The notes under the pieces were generated by a model. It did not search any database, was not told the origin of the DNA, and saw nothing but the letters and a program-made list of their open reading frames with translations. From contig CM068553.1 of NCBI GenBank assembly GCA_035048495.1, forward strand, positions 5,139,259 to 5,203,258: a DNA stretch of 64,000 bases. The letters run 5' to 3'. Source of the stretch: Euptelea pleiosperma. Its lineage: Eukaryota > Streptophyta > Magnoliopsida > Ranunculales > Eupteleaceae. Made by a program: the position numbers and the translations under genes. This document shows, piece after piece, positions 12,031 through 23,623 of this stretch (the first letter of the stretch is position 1; every line of letters starts with the position of its first letter).

Positions 12031-12867
12031 AAACCCTAAAAGATTTGTCAAATTGATGAATGTGGGTATTGGTTTGGTCAATGTTTTTTGTTGCTTAAAA
12101 GAATGTAAGAAAAGGTTTTTAATGTGTAAAAAGTTGGCAAGTTGCTACAGTGTAACCGAAGCCATTGAAATTAAAATACTCCACCTGCATCGTCAACTTG
12201 CCATTGTCAACACTACGGGAAATAAAAATGTTCAGAGAGCAGTTTCTTAGAAATAAATCGTAATATTTTGAAGAAATTGGAAGAATATTCTAATAATATT
12301 TTATTCTAAATTAATTAGTGATTATGCTTGGCCACAAAGTTTCCTTAACCACAGCATAGTCAAAGTCAAAGAATCTAACGTGTAGAACGAATTATTGTTG
12401 AAGAAGGATGACCTGTGCCGTCGGACAGGAATCCAATGGTGCACGTCCTTGGAGACTGTGGGGCCCTCATGGTGCATCTGTTAGTGACAACACCTCATTA
12501 CCTCACATGAGTGGACCTACACCATTAAAATGATAAATATCAATCATTGCCAGATCCCTTTGGTTGAGACTGTTCAACTAATGGATTATTACCTAAGTGG
12601 TTATTCTGATCAAATGTTCTCAACCATTCGATCGGTAGACCATTATTGATGGTTGGTTCACATTGCAAAAGCAGATGGTTGTGATCGAATTAGCCCATTC
12701 ATTTACCAGGCTTTAAAATCAGGCAGAGGACTAGCCCATGGGCTGGTGGGTGTAGCCAAGCTGGGCTGAAGGTGGGCTGGCTCAGTTAAATGCAGTCCTC
12801 TTTATCAGATAGCCCAGGGGAAGACTTGCGGTGCACCGCCCATCTTTGTGTCTTGTGGTGCCTATCA

Positions 12868-13170
12868 AGGTTTTAAATGGTCCGTTATAACAGTATAACG
12901 GTCCCATAACGTTACGGTTATGACTGTTATAATGGGCATGTCTCATCCAAAATAAGTCAAAATATAATTAAAATATTAATATTTTATTATTTTTTCAAAA
13001 AAAAAACCCCTCGATAATGATAGGAAAAATGTTTTTTTTTTTTTTCTTTTTTTTTTAAATAATTGGTGTTATAATGGATATACCATTACAACGGGAAATA
13101 AAGTGACGGGATATGGATGTTACCCTTATACGGCCATTATTTTCAATACCGGCCGTTTTTTAAACCATGG
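12868..13170. mobile_element. Family B-type foldback element (GCCGTTATAAC variant), decayed
   Basis: Left CAAGGTTTTAAATGGTCCG and right CGGCCGTTTTTTAAACCATG form inverted ends like those of the hAT-like foldback family at 26.9 and 28.2 kb. The interior has GTTATAACGG-type short palindromes. No clean target duplication is left. Confidence 0.5.
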
Positions 13171-13599
13171 TGTTGACGAGGACTCGTAAATTCGTAATGA
13201 AGGTATCTCTATTTCAACAGGCAGGACAGCTTCTGTGCCATAGATAAGTGAGAAGGGGGTTTCCCCTGTAGGTGTCCTAATTGGGCCAGGCTAGCTCGGC
13301 TAAAGATACATGTAGCTAGACCCAAGCCCAAACTGAGCCCATTACATCTCTAACTTTTAGGCCCATGACCGGCTTATTAATAGACATAACAGAAGGCCTA
13401 AGGTAAATTTTTGTATAAAATTAAGCCCATGCCGGCTCATTTATCTAACGAACCCTTAAAATCATGCTCAGACCCAGCCTGTCAAGCCTAATAAATGCGG
13501 CCTAAGCCTGAGACCATTAGGGCCGGGCTTAAAAACCCATCAGGCCAGCCCGGCTCATTAACGTTCCTAATTGTGATGACCAAAAGTAATCAGAGATTC

Positions 13600-13900
13600 A
13601 TTGGGTGGAAGAGTATTTTGAGACCTAAAACAGGGGAAGAGGCAGAGGGTCTAGGAGTGGGGTAGGCAATCAGGTTGGCAAAGAACATGCAACTTGACAA
13701 GGTGGAGTTCGAAGGGGACTGCAAAGCCATCATTTACTTCAGGAATACAAAAAGAAGTGGTATCTTTTGCTGCTAAAGCTATTTTAGATTCTGGAACTTT
13801 TATCCCATTTTGTGGATGCAATGGTGCTGCAGCACAATCATGTGCAGACACTCCAACTGTGTGGCTAAAGATATCAATGGTTCAGAAGGAAAAAAAGAAG
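13600..13900 (+). pseudogene. LINE RNase H domain remnant
   Basis: Across one stop and a likely frameshift, the + strand reads AIRLAKNMQLDKVEFEGDCK, then CNGAAAQSCA and VWL. This matches the pattern of the RNase H-like domain (RVT_3) at the 3' end of plant L1-type LINEs. The reading frame is interrupted and the piece is short. No upstream reverse transcriptase is present. Confidence 0.55.
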
Positions 13901-13949
13901 CTCCAAACCCAGTTTGGATATTCTGTTTTTTGGTATATATATATATATA

Positions 13950-14106
13950 AAGGGTCGGGATCAGAGGACTCACCTTTTTGAACTTCTAGCGCGAGTTCTC
14001 AGGCGTGATTCCAAGAATCCAATTACCACCGTTGCCAAAATCCCCGGCCAAGAGCACAAGTGAGAAGACGAGTACAAAAAGGCAAGTCCCCTGATTCCGA
14101 CCCATC
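13950..14106. mobile_element. Family D MITE, copy 3
   Basis: Inverted ends GGGTCGGGATCAGAGGACTC and CCTGATTCCGACCC bound a body with TTCCAAGAATCCAATT, as in other family D copies. Non-coding. Confidence 0.55.
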
Positions 14107-14259
14107 TATAAATAATATCACTTTGCCCACCAAAAAAGATAAGACCCATATATAAATAATATCACTTTGCCCACCGAAAAAGATAATACGGTTTGGATCG
14201 CCATTTTTGCGCCTGAAGAAATATTTTAGAAGACTTTTCATGCAAAAATATGTACTCAT

Positions 14260-15329
14260 GTCATATTTTTCTTTACCTTTGTATTCTCTTTTTCTCCTCT
14301 TGTATTCCTTTTCTCTTTCAATACATTTTTTGTTACTCTAAAAAAAAAAATACCTATAATTATCCTTCTCTTTTATTTCATTTTAAATCCATTTTTTTTT
14401 CCGTTTACTCTAACTAGTCTTCAAATTCTAATTTCAAAAAAGCATCTTAAAAAAAAAATATATACAAAATGTAATTAAAATTTGTTGATAAAAAGTAGAT
14501 GCTTTTCAGAAAGAGACAAAATGTATCTCGGTTTTATAAAAAAGACATGAAAAGGATAAAATTGAAAATTTAGAAAGTCAAAAAGTGGACCTATATTTGA
14601 AGTCAAAAAGTAGAGGGCTCTATATTTGAAGCCACGAATAGAGATAGAGATATAGAGCCGGCTTCAAATTTGAAGTTAGAGAGAGAGCTCGGTTGGAGTT
14701 GGATTTTGCATTTTTTTTCATAAATATGAAGATAGCCCCTCGGTTGGAGACGGTCTCTTCTTAACTAAACTACATTTTACTCTCATGAAACATTTCAGTC
14801 ACTACTTAGGGGGGACCTGAGTTAGATTAATACACAATCAGATACATAGCATTTAAACTGAACAAACTACTCTACCATGATGGCCATGGGATGATTTAGT
14901 AAATTGGGAGTAACTAAGGAGCAAGTATTACATGAACTGCAATGAAGTAACTGTTGCTCTACAATAAGAGAGAAATCACTGGTCTATCTCATTTTCAGTT
15001 CTCATAATCGGTTTGAGCACTTGGGAGTTATCGATAAGGAACGGGTGGTACAGCTCTTTCAACACTTGATATCTGAACTGTTAGTCCAAATCACCATTGG
15101 TCATCACTCCAGATGTAACCATGAGGACAAGACAAATAGAAAATGTCTGAAGCAAGTATATAGCCGGCCCCACTTGGAGAGAAAGCACTAGGTAGTTGTG
15201 TTTGTGCCAGTCAAATCAGATTCAAAGGACCCCAACCATAATATAATTATACAGAAGCAAATTTTAAGAACTCGAGCAATCCTACAAATCAGTGAATAGT
15301 TAGTATGGGGCCCTTTAATGAAACGATCC
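14260..15329. other. AT-rich sequence downstream of the bHLH gene, no gene seen
   Basis: Poly(A)/poly(T) tracts and a duplicated TATATTTGAAG phrase near 14.6 kb are visible. The last part is expected to include the 3' untranslated region of the bHLH gene on the - strand. Nothing else is recognisable. Confidence 0.4.
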
Positions 15330-18300
15330 TCAACACTTACCGACAACTCTCTGGATTGCTTGTTTAATCATCCCTGCTGATGCAACTCCTGCTCCCCTAA
15401 ACTGCAGCCAAGTTCTTAGCACAATCAATATTTTAACAGTGGCAAAACTAAATTATGGGGAGAAACACTAGTAGGAATCTCCTTGGAGTAATTCGAAGTT
15501 CAAACCTTAGATTTGAGATTCAGAGTGAGAATGCCATCGGCAGTGGATGACTGTACTGAGAGAGCATCCAAGTGGAGATTGCTCATTGCATCTATGATCT
15601 CAAGAAGCAAACACTCTCTCCATGGACACTGCATCTCAATCAGAACCTCCTTCTCGATCATGCAGACGGTCACATGTGATGCTAAACCATCTTTGGGTAA
15701 AACCCAATTGAGCTCAGGGTCTATTTCATCAATGTCGCAAGCTTTCCTCTTGTTTATAAGAGGCTTCTTGCCATTAACACTGTCGTTGTTGCCATAGTTG
15801 TCAGATGTCCTCTCTACTATATCTGGGTGTTTCCTTCTTCCCCTTGCTTCAAACTCCACTAGTTCCCTACAAGACTCCAACTCTTCCACTCTTCTCTCGA
15901 GCTCTTTCAGGTATGCTATTGTGTCACTGAGGATAGATGCTTTGTCAAACTGCACAAACACGTTATGAGTAAGGTTAACTACTTTAGTCGCCTAAGAAAA
16001 ATTTGGAGTTCCCTCCATGAGTATGTGTAACATAGCTGCCTAGGAATAGCAATTCAAGTACCTGGATGGAAGGAACCAGCGATCTGAGAAGGAGAAACTT
16101 TTCATTCAGTTTCTCTATTCGCTTCTCCCCCAAGACATGGCTCACACCAATATCATCCCCTTCAGGTTTCCAAAGCTGATCCTTGCTAACCTTTTCTTCT
16201 TGGGTCTTCAGCAAGCAACCACCATGCATCCTAGCAACTTCAAACAAAATTTTCTTTAACATTTTCTGTGGGGTGCCAATCTGCAGCTTCTGAGCATCCA
16301 CCAAGCCTCCTATCTTCCAACTTGCAAAGCTGGATTTGTGATTACCACCGCGAAGGCCTGGTGCTACAATCAGTCGGTTGGAGTTTCTGAAAATGGCAGT
16401 AAGAGTCCTAGAATAGTGCAAGTCATCTGAACCAAGATCCAACGAGCTAAGTTTTGTGTGGTTGCATTCTTGAAGGTTTTGCAAATGAAGATTATTTACT
16501 TTTTCCCTTTTTGGAGTAGAGTTGGCCTTCTCAGGATTCACAAATGTCTGAGATATACAGTCACTCGAATTCATGGAACCATGCACACAATTGCTTAATT
16601 CGTCATCCATGAATTGCCAGCTCTGAACTTGAGAAGCCCCACCATTTACACCTTCCAGCATGAAGGAATCCTCAGTGTGTTGATTGGGCCCGCACCCATT
16701 TGAACTGTCATTGGGAGAATCTGCTTTTAATTCCCCATCCTGATCAAACTCAACTTCCTCTTTAGGAATATAGAGAGGGAGAGAGAATGGGAATGCTTGG
16801 GGACCACCCTCTGGTTGCATCCCACATTCTGACTCTGGATTAAGTTTCTCTAAATCCATTGTATCAACTACCTCACGATCAAGCTCAGTGGGGTCTTCGT
16901 CATTGTCTGCATTCCGTGGGCCGGAAGTAGATTTCTCGGAGCAAATGGGCACTGGGAGCTCCAGAAAAGCAGTTTTCACATGTTGAAGCAGATTGGGATC
17001 TTCTAAGACCTTTTGATAACAAAATAAAATAGAAGAGAAATTACTAAAGGATGGAATGGACTGTGGGTGATCCCTACATGACTAAACTGAAGTCAAAACT
17101 CTGAAACAAGAAGTCACCATTTCGGTCACACCCAGCTCAATGACACCACCCAAGAAAGGAAAGCATACAACAGTCTGCAAATTTAAAACAGAGGAGTAAA
17201 TGAACAATGCAGTTTTTAGTAGACAGATTCAACTAATCCAAATATATATGTGTGTGTGTAAGTTAGCTTTACAAGGTTATCATTTCTGACACAACCATAC
17301 CCATGTAATGTCAACATGTGTACCCCTTGTGGACTTGAAGGATTTGGGGTACTATAGATCGCATACAAAGATAATACCGAACTTGTCATGATTTGACCAA
17401 TTCAGCATGGGGATGCATAAACACCTCACTAGGACCCCTTAGATATTAGTAATTCGAACTAGATTATAGTTTTATCCAAAGAGAGATCATCATACCTGAA
17501 TACATGCGCTCTAATGGAGATGATTGATGCAAGTCCATTAATTGAATAAGAGACAGAGAAGGGGAAAATAGTCAGTTTTCAACTGTTTTAAATATAAAAT
17601 AAGGTTAATCATCCCAGTGGACATCAGCCAAGGAACACCAACCTTTGCTAGCAAAGAGCGTGTGAAGACTTTGCTATCAGCATAATGAGCATTGCATAGC
17701 CAAATATGTTGACCTTTCTCTAATGCTCTTCCTGGCAACCTGGGAATGTGGATGAGAAATATTAATAACAGCATTACAGAACATTGACAACCAGATCACA
17801 GTAACCCTAAGATGTTTACTAGTTTTCCAACAAGAACCAATAATTAGTAAAAATCTTAGATTCATTCTGGAATATATATGATACAGTAGTTCAGTGTAGA
17901 AAAATGAAAGTCGGGATATTCCCAACATGTAAATAATCCAATTTTACAACACAATATGATCAAGGCCATTGCGATTGATCGGCAGGAATACCCTCAGGGC
18001 TATTGTGTTCAAAATCCATTTCCATTTTCAAAACATTTTTAGAAGTCACTTCTTCCTCCTAGACTGATACACAATTAGATAATAAGAGACTAATAGTTCT
18101 AAAAATGCAGTTCAGGTACAAAGAACCAGCTTCCCGTTAAACAAATTAAAGCGGCTTAATGAAGATAAAGAAAAACCCAAAGTTGGATTCAAACCATAAT
18201 GCTACCAAGACTAGTAAGTAGAATTATTTAGAAGGTCAAGTTCAAACCCATGAAGGAGAGACAAGTACCCCTGGCCAGGATTGAATGTGAAGGACATGCA

Positions 18301-19500
18301 AACCAAGTAGTACCACTCCGCGTCTGTGAGATCTTCAGGAGACAATGCAGCAGAAGGCCTCCTAGCTTGCGGGTTGGTGTCACCTGCCGAGAGAGACTCA
18401 TACAGCTCTCTCAATTGCTCACTCCTCTGCAAACCCATGTGATCGGCATTGAGTTCCATGGGTTGCACTGTCTTCCTTGTCTTTATGTCTCCATTGTAGT
18501 AACCCTCACCCCATTCCAAGACCCTACAAAATCCCATTCCCACGAACCAGAAAGATAGAATTTTATAATAGAACAAACAACCATCCATGAATTCAAGCAA
18601 CATATATTGTAAACATGAAGATACATGATGAATAATGCAAGTATAAAAGAGAAATGGTTGAGTCAAAGACTGCACATGACAAGAAACTATTAGCAGTCCC
18701 AAATAAAAAAATCACAATTTAAAGCAGGAGGGATAAAAAAATTCTGAGCAACACAACACCAAGTCCAAATAACAGCATTTCTCAGAGAATAACTTGAAAC
18801 TCATCTAAACTAGCTACCATTTTCTTCAATTACGGGAAAACAAACTGCGTACTACACCATATGTTACAGAAACAAACTAATTTAGCCCAAGAAATCCAAA
18901 TCTGAGCATCATAAAGAGAGTGAGAAGAAAAAAAAGGAAAAACGATCGATTCCAAGCATCGCTAATTCATTGTCAAACATCCATGCCCATAATTATTAGT
19001 TGCATTCAGATAAAACTCCATTGCAATTCTACTCCAGCAGATTAAGCAAATAACCCACTGAACTAGATGCTGGTTTCATTGATTTCTACTACACAGTTAC
19101 CAACATTATACTATATGATAGAGAAACAGAGTAATACTTCAAGGGAGTTTGAGTTTTATCAAAAAGAATAGAAGAAAAACCATGGAAAAGAAAATTTCCA
19201 ACTGGACCCAAGATATTTTCATTCAACCCAGCACAGATGCTAATGCTACCCATTTCATATCAGTTTTTCCACTCAGTCGTAGAAAATTACAAAAACCAAA
19301 GAAAAAGGTAGCTAGGGAAAGATTATTTTGGAAAAAAAAAAAAAAGGGAAGGAATATTTAAAGAATTTATACCCTTGTTGTCTAGTTGAGATGGACCAGA
19401 AGATTGCATAGCTCCACTGAATGCTCCTAACAGCCACAGCAAGCTGTTTCCTTAGGTGGTTTTCAGGCACTCCTTCCTGGTTTTGGAGCCCAGTAGCCAT
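15330..19500 (-). CDS. EGL3-like: R/GL3-type bHLH transcription factor (GL3/EGL3/DELILA clade), eight exons
   Basis: Partner of R2R3-MYB and WD40 proteins in the nuclear complex that controls anthocyanin and epidermal cell fate in other plants; role here inferred from family. Exons (- strand) are 19500-19373, 18523-18269, 17739-17643, 17510-17496, 17174-17118, 17009-16062, 15949-15506 and 15401-15330. They sum to 2016 nt (671 aa), with consistent phases and GT-AG borders. The N-terminal MYB-interacting region is well conserved ([53 protein letters not shown]). An acidic middle follows, then the bHLH, and a C-terminal ACT-like region ends in [14 protein letters not shown]. The ATG at 19500 gives [10 protein letters not shown]; an upstream in-frame ATG at 19551 is less likely. 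Oddity: the basic region reads [16 protein letters not shown], one residue short, losing the arginine before EKLNE. The loop is also one residue short. Confidence 0.92.
17496..17510 (-). other. EGL3-like: 15-nt micro-exon of the bHLH gene (Ser-Ala-Cys-Ile-Gln)
   Basis: Between the exon ending SLLAK and the exon starting TVVCFPF, the family has a SASIQ-like peptide. On the - strand, AGCGCATGTATTCAG encodes SACIQ, preceded by CCATTAG and followed by GTATG. It is phase 0 on both sides. Without it, five conserved residues would be missing. Confidence 0.8.
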
Positions 19501-20151
19501 AGCATAACACAAAATACTAGATTTCACTTGAAAAATCTTAAACCACACCACTCAATCCAACCAAAGAAGCAATGAAAGCCGTATCCTGAAAGGGATTCTG
19601 GTTTTAGACCCTGATTCCTGATTCTTCATCCCCAAAACCAGAACCCAGATAAAATCCTACCAAAAGCTCATAAAAAGCAGTTTTCTAACACGAATTTTTG
19701 ACTTTTCACCTTGTTTTTTAGCCTAAAAAAAATTAACCCAGATGGATTTCTGGTCTAGGTAGAGTAAAGAAGAAAGTGCTAGTGGTTTTATCAACGATTC
19801 CTGGTTTTTAAACCAAGAAACCAGCTCAGAACCAAGTTGGTTTTGGCTGATAAAGCTAAACTACAGTAACCAATTTCTTAGATGGTTTAAACCAGAAACC
19901 AGGAAGCTAGGAAAAGAGAGACTGTTGATAGTAGTTTTCAGAACTACTACCATGGTTTCGTAGCTTAACAGCCATAATCAAACTAGTAAAAAAAGTTCCA
20001 GTTTTGGCCGGAGAAACCTCAACACTCATCCTACAAAAAAACAGTTTCTGGGTTTCCTTCTTTTGAGATGGCTTCTTGTTATTCCTTCACAAAGCTATAA
20101 TCCCAGCTCAAATCCTGCTTCTGAATCCTCAAAAGACAGAATTTTTTCTAT

Positions 20152-20156
<5 letters not shown>

Positions 20157-20186
<30 letters not shown>

Positions 20187-20216
20187 TAGAAACACTAGAA
20201 ATAAGCCGCTTTATAA
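20157..20216 (-). promoter_or_regulatory. Possible core promoter of the bHLH gene: TATA and CT tract
   Basis: On the - strand, ATTATAAAGC (about 20217-20208) lies some 30 bases before a CT repeat (20183-20157), a common arrangement at plant transcription starts. If used, the leader would be about 680 nt. The distance to the ATG at 19500 makes this tentative. Confidence 0.35.
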
Positions 20217-20298
20217 TAACTTTTTCTTGTTTCGGGGTTCTTAAAGGCAAACCCCAACTCATAAAGATCAGTGTTTGGGCTCTTAAGTCTAAGACGAA

Positions 20299-21306
20299 TG
20301 TTTAAAAAACCGAACCGATGATTGAACCGAAATTTTGTCAAACTGGTTCAACCGCGGTCGGACCGTGGTTCAATTCGGTCAGATCAATTTGTATTCAAAT
20401 AGGTTCATAAATAAGAAAATTTAGAGAAATTAAAAAAGTGAATAACAAAAGGGCAAAAAAAGAAAAACTAGAAAATAAAGAAAGGAAAGAAAATCTGAAA
20501 AGGAGAAAAATAAATAAGTAAAAGACAAAAATTTGTAATTTTTCAAAACATTTTCACCTAATTATTTCATCGTCTCCCTCAAATCCCCACCAAACAGGAG
20601 CATAAACCCAAATATTCCAACTCAAATCACAAACCCTACAAAGAATAAGTGAGAGTTAATAACAGCCTAGAAATATCGATCCCTAAAAAATTCTATCGCC
20701 ACTCTCCATGAACAAATAACTCCAGAAACCCACTTTAATACCAAAAATCTGAATCTGCAACAACAAAAAACCCAGCAACCCTAAAAGTTTTACATTAAGT
20801 GGAGTGAAACTCTGAAAATTTGAACCTGCAACAGAGAAACCCACCTACCCAAAAATAACTCTAACTTGAAGCACCCATTAAATCTCCTTAAAACCAAATA
20901 GAAAGCAAGCATCACAACCCAAAACTCTCCCTTTCAATTCATACACAGAAATCTTGAAGTTTTATATCCCAAAACCCACTTCAAGAATGTATGAAAAAGG
21001 AAGAGGGAGAGAGAGAGTAGTAATCCATTGACTCCATTCTTCGTAGCTTTTTCTACTCCTATTTTCTTGTTTCCCCTTGCGCCGTGTTTGATCTTTAAGA
21101 GGTTTCTTTTCATTCTGCACATCGGCGTCAGATTTTAGTAAAGACCGATTTGGTCGGTTCAAACGGTCGAACCTTAGAATAAGAAAAATCGACGGTTTTT
21201 TTATAAAGTAGCGGTTCAAAACAAACCCGACCAAAATTTTTAGGAATCCCGGTTGAACCTGGTCCAACCGTCGGTCCGGTCCGCTTTTTTCAAAACACTG
21301 CTTAAG
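20299..21306. mobile_element. hAT-like non-autonomous element upstream of the bHLH gene
   Basis: The left part has GAACCGAAATTTTGTCAAAC and GGTTCAACCGCGGTCGGACC. The right part, reversed, reads GTTTTGAAAAAAGCGGACCG and GGTTCAACCGGGA. These GGACCGG/GGTTCAACCG ends resemble hAT-type elements of many dicots. The 1-kb interior has no recognised protein. A possible 8-bp duplication (TCTAAGAC versus CTTAAGAC) is too imperfect to rely on. Confidence 0.5.
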
Positions 21307-22016
21307 ACTGAACCATGTGGCCCTACAAACACAGAAACCCACTATTTTTTATTTTTGGAGGTTGGAATCTATTGAAATGGTGGTTTGAAGATCAAATGAA
21401 ACCAATCAATAATTGCAAAGAGCTTAAAAACAGCAAGCTTTCGTAACTAAAAAAGCTTAAAAAAGGGTAAGAATAATGGGTTTTCTGTGAGCCTGAGAAG
21501 TGACTTTATGGCTTTTTTCTGGTTTTAGAACTCCAAAATTCAAGAAATTTGAAAAAAAAAGGAGAAATTTCTCTATTTTTTTGGGGGTTGGACTTAGATG
21601 GACAAAAAAGCAAAGATGGATTTACAAAAAAAGAAATTTAATTCAAGGAAAATAAGTTCAGAGGTTCTCTTGTGAGACAAAAAGAGAGAGAGAGGAGATG
21701 CGTTGTTCGTTCAGAGATTGGTTACATGAAATTTTTTGCAGCTGCACGGCCGTCATATGATTGAAGAAGAGAGAGAGAGAGTTTTCATTTCCTGTTTTGC
21801 CCTTTGTGCATGTGATTCGCAATTCAAGCCAAAATAAAGTACGTCGGCTCGAATCTCCGTCAACTTCATTCCAACATATATATATTATAAATGATTACTC
21901 AGCTCGGCTCGGCTAAAGTCGGCTCATTTACATCTTTGGTCGACTAACATCTTTGTTAAGACAGAAATACCCTTGTACGTCCTTTGTTATCACAACTGAC
22001 TCCCAAAATCTAAGGA

Positions 22017-22391
22017 TGGGCTCGAGGGACCCCAATTTTTACCCCATTTTGACACCCATTTTGGCGTACCCCCGTAGAAGATGAATCAATGGCTGATTTT
22101 CGGTGAGGATGATCTCTATGGTGAGGAGATCATCCTCACAAAAATTCAACTCATTTTGATATTCATAGACTGGTTTAGAAGCTGAAGAATTATGGACTGT
22201 CGATTTTTATCAGGTAACTTGAAAACCACATTTGATGGGGCTAGAAATTTCAGAATGGGCTGATTTTTGGTGGGGATGATCTTCTCATCATATAGATCAC
22301 CCCAACAAGAATAATCAACCATTGATTCATCTTCTATGTGGGGTACGCCAAAATGGGTGTCAAAAATATGGGTCCCCCGAGCTGGACCCAA
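22017..22391. mobile_element. Family C MITE, copy 2
   Basis: Left GGGCTCGAGGGACCCC and right GGGTCCCCCGAGCTGGACCC are inverted. Further in, GACACCCATTTTGGCGTACC at the left is mirrored by GGTACGCCAAAATGGGTGTC at the right. The interior GAAGATGAATCAATGGCTGA is mirrored too, making a long foldback. Confidence 0.75.
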
Positions 22392-22519
22392 ATCTAATAC
22401 TTCGAAAAGGTTGAGAGACAGATGTGATATTGTTTCTTACTTTCTTTGTCACTAGATTTCCTTTTTTTTATTTCCCGTTTCCTATACAAATAACTTTTTC
22501 ATTTTCTTTGTTTTTTAAG

Positions 22520-22897
22520 GAGTTAAACTTGCCTGACCACCCATAATATGAGCCACGTGGTACACTCTTAGAAAACGTTGACCGTATGGATGTTTGGCCA
22601 ATCCCTAAGTGGACCTACAAACCAAAAATCAGCCTTGATTAGTGATTTCAAACCTTTGGATCTTTGTACCCAAATAATGGTAAAGAATGCTCAAATTCCT
22701 ACGGTTACAATCAACCCATCAAAATGACTTCCATTAACGCTTAAAAATCACTGATCAGGTTGATTTTGGGTTTATAGGTCCACCTAGAAGTTGGCCAAAC
22801 ATCTATATGGTCAGTGTCCTCTAAGAAATGTCCACATGGCTTATATTGTGGGTGGTCAGCAAGCTACCTGACCAGCCTGGTCAGATAAGATTTACTC
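22520..22897. mobile_element. Family A MULE-like MITE, copy 1
   Basis: Begins GAGTTAAACTTGCCTGACC and ends with the complement of GAGTAAATCTTATCTGACC. Flanks TTTTTTAAG (22511-22519) and TTTTTCAAG (22898-22906) are a 9-bp target duplication with one mismatch, the size typical of Mutator-like elements. Each arm has CCACGTGG or a relative, then GTATGGATGTTTGGCC and a GTGATTTC block. Confidence 0.75.
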
Positions 22898-22979
22898 TTT
22901 TTCAAGTTTCTAGTAGAAGGTTCTACGGCTCAAAAGTGGCTGTACACGTGATAACGTGCAGTGCAGGGAAATTTTTAAC

Positions 22980-23589
22980 GGAAAATTGCAGAAAAGAAAA
23001 CAAACTTTAATCTATTTACAAAAAAGAATACAACTTTTCACAAATCCCAAAAAAGAAAACGAAAATCGTCAGATGTCAGTCGAATCAGTCGCCGACTGAC
23101 TAACGAATGACTAATGGCTGACACGTCTGGCAAACGCCCTTTTAAAGGGCGTTTATTCCTGAGATGGTTTTTTTAAAAATATTTTCATGAAAAAAACGCC
23201 CTTTCAAAGGGCGTCTGCCAGGCGACGACTTAAATTCGTCACAAAAAACGCCATTTCAAATAATGTTTATCCGTTAGAACGGATCCCAACGGCCAAACGC
23301 CATTTAAAATGGCGTTTTATACTAACACACGCCCTCTAAAATAACGTCTGTCAGTTGTCAGAGGTCTGACAAACGTTTTTTAAAAAGGCATCTATTACTG
23401 AAAAACGTCCTTTAAAATAACGTTTTTTACTGACAAACGCCCTTTTAAAGGGCGTTTTTTTGATAAACATGTGCCACGTAATGAAACGCTCTTTGAAAGG
23501 GCATTTCGTTTTCTTTTTTGGGATTTGCGAAAAGTTGTATTCTTTTTTGTAAATAGATTAAAGTTTATTTTCTTTTTAGAAATTTTTCG
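22980..23589. mobile_element. TIR element carrying nine 23-bp palindromes
   Basis: The terminal inverted repeats are about 80 bp (for example CTTTAATCTATTTACAAAAA and AATACAACTTTTC mirrored at the other end). The flanking 10-mer AATTTTTAAC is exact at 22970-22979 and 23590-23599, suggesting a MULE-like 9-10-bp target duplication. The interior holds nine degenerate 23-bp palindromes of the type AAACGCCCTTTT-AAAGGGCGTTT, starting at 23132, 23193, 23246, 23295, 23327, 23371, 23403, 23435 and 23484. No open reading frame of note. Confidence 0.75.
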
Positions 23590-23623
23590 AATTTTTAACT
23601 ACGGCTCAATGATGGGGCAAATG

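Noticed and set aside
11903..12250. 115-codon open frame
   Set aside because: It runs straight through a family D MITE and encodes no recognisable domain.
19501..19551. Upstream in-frame ATG of the bHLH gene
   Set aside because: It would add 17 residues (MVWFKIFQVKS...) that do not resemble the family; the family starts with MA-type residues shortly before the conserved [14 protein letters not shown].
22977..23600. CRISPR-like array of palindromic repeats
   Set aside because: The repeats are within a TIR element of a plant genome, spacing is irregular, and there are no spacers of constant length or cas genes.
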